From NCBI RefSeq assembly GCF_001440475.1, contig NZ_LLYB01000134.1, positions 175,368 to 219,229 on the forward strand: a stretch of DNA of 43,862 nucleotides, in the 5' to 3' direction. The notes under the pieces were generated by a model that made no database searches, was not told where the DNA came from, and saw nothing but the letters and a program-made list of their open reading frames with translations. This stretch comes from Bradyrhizobium lablabi (GTDB lineage: Bacteria > Pseudomonadota > Alphaproteobacteria > Rhizobiales > Xanthobacteraceae). Shown one piece after another: positions 40,506 through 43,862 of this stretch (positions are counted from its first letter, which is position 1; the number at the start of each line of letters is the position of its first letter). The position numbers were made by a program, and so were the translations under genes.

Positions 40506-43298
40506 TCACCCGCTATTCCGCAAGCCCGCCGAAATCCCGTTGATGGTGAGCTGAATCCCGCGCAGCACCTGCTCATCCGGGTTCTGCGCGCGGTGCTCCT
40601 TCAACAGTTCGACCTGCACATGGTTGAGCGGGTCGAGATAGGGAAAGCGGTTGCGGATCGAGCGGTCCAGCAGCGGGTTACCCTGCAGCAGGCGTTCGTG
40701 CCCCATGATGTCGAGCAGCGTCTCGATCGAGGAATGCCATTCGCGCCGGATGCGGCCAAAGATGCTGTCGCGCAAGGCGACATCAGGCACCAGCTCGGCA
40801 TAGCGCGAGGCGATCGCGATCGAGCTCTTGGCCAGCACCATATCCATGTTCGACAGCAGCGTGCGGAAGAACGGCCATTCGCGGTAGAGCTCCTGCAGGA
40901 ACGGCATGCCCTGCTCCGGATGCTCGGCGATCCAGGTCTCGACCGCCGAACCAAAACCGTACCAGCCCGGCAGCATCAAGCGGCACTGCGCCCAGCTGAA
41001 CACCCAGGGAATGGCGCGAAGATCCTCGATCTCGCGGGTTTTCTTGCGCGACGCCGGACGGCTGCCGATGTTGAGCGTCGAGATTTCGGTGATGACGGTG
41101 GAGCCCCAGAAATAATCCGCAAAACCTTCGGTCTCGTAGACCAGGCCGCGATAGGCCTTGAAGGCCAGCGCGGACAGTTCCTCCATCGCGGTCAGATATT
41201 CCTTGCGCGGCGCACTCTGCCGCGGGTGCAGCAGGCTCGCTTCCAGCGTCGCCGCGGCAAGGATTTCCAGATTGCTGCGGCCGACCTCGGGATTGGAATA
41301 TTTGCTTGAGATGATTTCGCCCTGTTCGGTGATGCGGATCTGCCCGTTCACCGCGCCGCCGGGCTGCGCGATGATCGCGTCATAACTCGGCCCGCCGCCG
41401 CGGCCGACCGATCCGCCGCGACCGTGGAACAAACGCAGCCGCACGTGATGGCGCTCGAACACGTCGACGAGGCCGATCTCGGCCTTGTAGAGCTCCCAGC
41501 CCGAAGTGACGAAGCCGCCATCCTTGTTGCTGTCGGAATAGCCGAGCATCACTTCTTGTATGCCGCCGCGGCTGTCCACCAGCCGGCGATAATCGTGGAG
41601 GGACAGCATCCGGTCCATGATGCCGGATGAGGCCTGCAGGTCCTCGATGGTCTCGAACAGCGGTACGATGTTGATGGCGCTGCGGCCGGAGGGATTGATA
41701 AGCCCAACCTCCTTCAGCAGCACCGCCACCTCCATCATGTCGGACATGCCCTTGCACATCGAGATGATGCATTGGTGGATCACATCGGGGCCGAAATGGG
41801 CATGGGCCTCTGCTGCCGCGCGGAACACCGCGAGTTCGCTGAGCGTTTCGTCGCTGTACCTGACGAAGGCCGAGCTGAGCGGCCTTGCGCTGCGCAGTTC
41901 GCTCAACAGCAGGCTGACGCGGGCTTCCTCGTTCAAGTCCAGATAGGACATGCCGGGGATTGCCGCATCGAACAGTTCGGCCACCGTGCGCTCATGCACC
42001 GCGGAGTTCTGCCTGATATCAAGCCGCGCGAGGTGGAAGCCGAAACAATCCACTGCGCGGCGCAGCAGGCGCAAACGACCGCGTGCGATCACGCCGGAAT
42101 TATTCGCAATCAGCGAACGATCGAGTACATCGAGATCGGCCTTGAATTCCCGCACGCTCTCGTACGGCGCGCCCTCGCCGACCGGCCGCCTTGTCGTCTC
42201 GATCTCTAGCTTCAGCGCCGTTGCGGTCAGCCGCGCATAGATTCCTGAGACCGCAAGGCGGTACGGTTCACCGCTTCGGTGCGGCGAGGAGTCGGGCGAG
42301 CGCCCGGCCAGGGCGCGCAATTCTTCAGAGACATCGGCAAGATGCGCCGCCAGCGAGAGTTCCGAGCCGAGGACGTGCAATTCCTCCAGATAGAAGCTCA
42401 TCACCCGGCTCGACTGCAGGCGCAGCGTGCCGCGCATGACGTCGGCGGTGACGAACGGGTTGCCGTCGCGGTCGCCACCGATCCAGCTTCCCATGGTCAG
42501 GAACGATGCCAGATCGCCGGGCGTGCCGCCCTCCTCCCGGTTGAGCCGATCTTCCAGCGCGCTATGCAGCCGCGGCACCTCGTGCAGGAAGGTGTAGTCG
42601 TAGAAGGAGAGACCATTTGAGACTTCGTCCAGCACGGTCAGCTTGGTTCGCCGCAACAGGTTGGTCTGCCACAGCGTGAGCACGGCGCGGCGCAACTGCT
42701 CGTCGCAGGCCTCGGCCTCCTCCGGCGTGAGCTGGACGCGCTCGCGCCGGTCGAGCAAGCCGGCGATTTCCATCTCGCGGTCGATCGTGCTCTTGCGGCG
42801 GACTTCGGTTGGGTGCGCCGTCAGCACCGGGCTGACCTGGGCTTCCTTGAAAAAGCGGCGGAGCTCGGCCGCACTGATCCCGGCCGTCTTGGCATGCGCC
42901 AACGTCTGGGTTAGCGCGCTCGGCCGCGGCCCGCCGGGACCTCGACCGCGCATCTGACGGATGTTGTTCTGGTCCTCGGCGATGTTGGCGAGGTGGGAAA
43001 AATAGCTGAAGGCGCGGACGATCCGCACGGTATCGGCTGTCGACATGCTGTCGAGGATGGTCTCGAGTTCCCGCCGCGCCAGCCTGTCCTCGTCGCGATG
43101 GAACCGGATCGAGGTCTGCCGGATACGCTCGACGAGGTCGAACACATCGGCACCCTCCTGATCACGAACGGTATCACCGAGAATCCGGCCGAGCAGGCGG
43201 ATATCGGTCCGCAGCCGGGCATCTTCCTCCAGCGCCAGCGCTTCGTCGCTGCGGTTGGACCGGACTTCGATCTCGGAAGGCATGATCTGGGAAGACAT
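40506..43298 (-). CDS. ppc: Phosphoenolpyruvate carboxylase
   Basis: The 930-residue protein is a full-length PEP carboxylase: catalytic H162 in VLTAHPTEVRRKS, GSWIGGDRDGNPFV, GYSDSNKDGGFVTSGWELYKAE, the glycine/arginine loop HGRGGSVGRGGGPSYDAI, and the conserved C-terminus NGISAGLRNSG, just short of the usual NTG ending. It carboxylates PEP to oxaloacetate, refilling the TCA cycle. ATG at 43296-43298. The upstream 237 bases hold a 13-base dyad and a GTCGTCCC-family repeat. It is a single gene, unrelated in function to its neighbours, and points to a normal central-metabolism chromosome. Allosteric sites were not examined in detail. Confidence 0.97.
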   Translation of the reverse strand: MSSQIMPSEIEVRSNRSDEALALEEDARLRTDIRLLGRILGDTVRDQEGADVFDLVERIRQTSIRFHRDEDRLARRELETILDSMSTADTVRIVRAFSYFSHLANIAEDQNNIRQMRGRGPGGPRPSALTQTLAHAKTAGISAAELRRFFKEAQVSPVLTAHPTEVRRKSTIDREMEIAGLLDRRERVQLTPEEAEACDEQLRRAVLTLWQTNLLRRTKLTVLDEVSNGLSFYDYTFLHEVPRLHSALEDRLNREEGGTPGDLASFLTMGSWIGGDRDGNPFVTADVMRGTLRLQSSRVMSFYLEELHVLGSELSLAAHLADVSEELRALAGRSPDSSPHRSGEPYRLAVSGIYARLTATALKLEIETTRRPVGEGAPYESVREFKADLDVLDRSLIANNSGVIARGRLRLLRRAVDCFGFHLARLDIRQNSAVHERTVAELFDAAIPGMSYLDLNEEARVSLLLSELRSARPLSSAFVRYSDETLSELAVFRAAAEAHAHFGPDVIHQCIISMCKGMSDMMEVAVLLKEVGLINPSGRSAINIVPLFETIEDLQASSGIMDRMLSLHDYRRLVDSRGGIQEVMLGYSDSNKDGGFVTSGWELYKAEIGLVDVFERHHVRLRLFHGRGGSVGRGGGPSYDAIIAQPGGAVNGQIRITEQGEIISSKYSNPEVGRSNLEILAAATLEASLLHPRQSAPRKEYLTAMEELSALAFKAYRGLVYETEGFADYFWGSTVITEISTLNIGSRPASRKKTREIEDLRAIPWVFSWAQCRLMLPGWYGFGSAVETWIAEHPEQGMPFLQELYREWPFFRTLLSNMDMVLAKSSIAIASRYAELVPDVALRDSIFGRIRREWHSSIETLLDIMGHERLLQGNPLLDRSIRNRFPYLDPLNHVQVELLKEHRAQNPDEQVLRGIQLTINGISAGLRNSG

Positions 43299-43316
43299 TG
43301 GCTCGCCACCTCAGGA

Positions 43317-43329
43317 ACAGCCCGGCTGT
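43317..43329. promoter_or_regulatory. Short dyad upstream of ppc
   Basis: ACAGCC-C-GGCTGT is a perfect 6-bp inverted repeat around one base, 19-31 bases before the ppc ATG. It could be an operator or a 5-prime leader hairpin. The evidence is only its symmetry and position. Confidence 0.3.
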
Positions 43330-43387
43330 CCCGAGTGTGCAATTTTTTTGCCGCAGTGCAAGATAAAGATGGAGGCGGTGCAGCTAT

Positions 43388-43522
43388 CCGTCGTCCCCGC
43401 GAAAGCGGGGACCCATAGCCACCGGGCGCAGTGGTTACATGCGCTGAGGGCTCCAGCTTCGCGAACCACAAACATTCGTGGTTATGGGTCCCGGCTCGCG
43501 CTTCGCTTGGCCGGGACGACGA
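43388..43522. repeat. Composite palindromic repeat (GTCGTCCC family)
   Basis: CGTCGTCCCCGC-GAAA-GCGGGGACCCATA on the left (a hairpin with a 4-base loop) and TATGGGTCCCGGC to GCCGGGACGACG on the right are inverted copies. The centre contains GTGGTTACATG and CGAACCACAAACATTCGTGGTT, a further hairpin. It shares its outer arms with the element at 40327-40494. It separates the starts/ends of ppc and the acyl-CoA synthetase gene, both on the minus strand. Confidence 0.85.
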
Positions 43523-43535
43523 GCATTGGATATCG

Positions 43536-43862
43536 CTAAATCCTCCGCCCGGCCCGCTCCCAAAAGGGATCGCGCAGGCGGCGCTTGAAGATCTTGCCGG
43601 AATCTTCCCGCGGCAGGCCGGACTGGATTTCGATATGCTTCGGCACCTTGTAGTCGGCGAGCGAGACCTTGAGCTGGCTGCGGATCGAAGCAAGATCGAG
43701 CGTCACGCCCGGCTGCGGCTCGACCACCGCCATCAGCGCCTCCCCGAATTCCGCATCGGGAATGCCGAACACCGCGCAATCGTGCACGCCAGGAATCGCA
43801 TGCAGCGCCGCCTCGATCTCGGCCGGATAGATGTTGACGCCGCCCGAGATCACCATGTCGCG
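43536..43862 (-). CDS. Acyl-CoA synthetase / AMP-dependent ligase, C-terminal part (cut by window edge)
   Basis: Only the last 109 residues are present; the frame is open at the window edge and ends at the stop 43536-43538. The visible part is the small C-terminal domain of the ANL (AMP-binding) family: RDMVISGGVNIYPAEIEAALHAIPGV, the hinge/A8 region that follows the adenylation core, VFGIPDAEFGEALMAVV, and the A10 block PREDSGKIFKRRLR with the Lys needed for adenylation. Such enzymes activate fatty or aromatic acids to CoA thioesters. It ends 14 bases past the palindromic repeat. The substrate-binding core lies outside the window, so specificity cannot be judged. Confidence 0.9.
   Translation of the reverse strand, partial: RDMVISGGVNIYPAEIEAALHAIPGVHDCAVFGIPDAEFGEALMAVVEPQPGVTLDLASIRSQLKVSLADYKVPKHIEIQSGLPREDSGKIFKRRLRDPFWERAGRRI

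Noticed and set aside
40327..43522. CRISPR-like or transposon-like reading of the GTCGTCCC repeats
   Set aside because: The copies are inverted pairs far apart with no regular spacers, no cas genes and no transposase, so they are palindromic intergenic repeats.

Overview
The window is GC-rich, densely coded alphaproteobacterial DNA. It most resembles the Bradyrhizobium/Rhodopseudomonas group, judged from the HpnP-type hopanoid methylase, PEP carboxylase, the rhizobial style of the catabolic operons and several families of palindromic intergenic repeats. Species assignment is inference. I see no rRNA, tRNA, CRISPR array, transposase or phage gene; it reads as ordinary chromosome with catabolic islands. 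Both edges cut genes: an MMPL/RND exporter on the left and an acyl-CoA synthetase on the right.

Region by region. 1-8400 (minus strand): the N-terminal part of an MMPL exporter, an AT3-SGNH O-acyltransferase, then eutC, hpnP and eutB, with the hopanoid C-2 methylase gene lying between the two ethanolamine ammonia-lyase subunit genes, and a small membrane protein. 8892-10598: a methyl-accepting chemotaxis protein. 10762-17442 (minus): a three-gene operon of DUF2126 transglutaminase, circularly permuted ATP-grasp fused to alpha-E, and a second transglutaminase. This is a predicted but poorly characterised amide-ligase/peptidase system.

17747-29463 is an aromatic-acid catabolic locus built around a MarR-type HpaR regulator. 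To the right (plus) run hpaH, hpaF, hpaE, hpaD, a ModA-like periplasmic binding protein, an hpaG candidate and a ThDP enzyme. To the left (minus), after hpaR, run an Ldh-family dehydrogenase, an HpcH/HpaI aldolase and a UxaA/GarD-type dehydratase. Together the Hpa proteins cover the whole homoprotocatechuate meta-cleavage route from ring opening to pyruvate plus succinic semialdehyde. The hydroxylase HpaBC is not here. Two different perfect palindromes flank hpaR and are operator candidates.

29929-31338 (minus) is a pair of 2-oxoglutarate/Fe(II) oxygenases, a PF09859-type protein followed by AlkB, probably for alkylation damage. 31501-32274 encodes a GT51-like peptidoglycan glycosyltransferase with eroded active-site motifs. 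32277-35991 (minus) is a tight four-gene operon: AtuA/DUF1446, a detached AtuA ferredoxin-like domain, an amidase and DUF2848. 36199-38826 (plus) holds a DUF35 OB-fold protein, a thiolase-like protein apparently lacking the nucleophilic Cys, and an SDR, suggesting CoA-linked degradation of a branched or cyclic acid. 39110-40276 is a Tat-exported SMP-30-like lactonase and 40506-43298 is PEP carboxylase. Many intergenic gaps contain composite palindromic repeats, described individually below.
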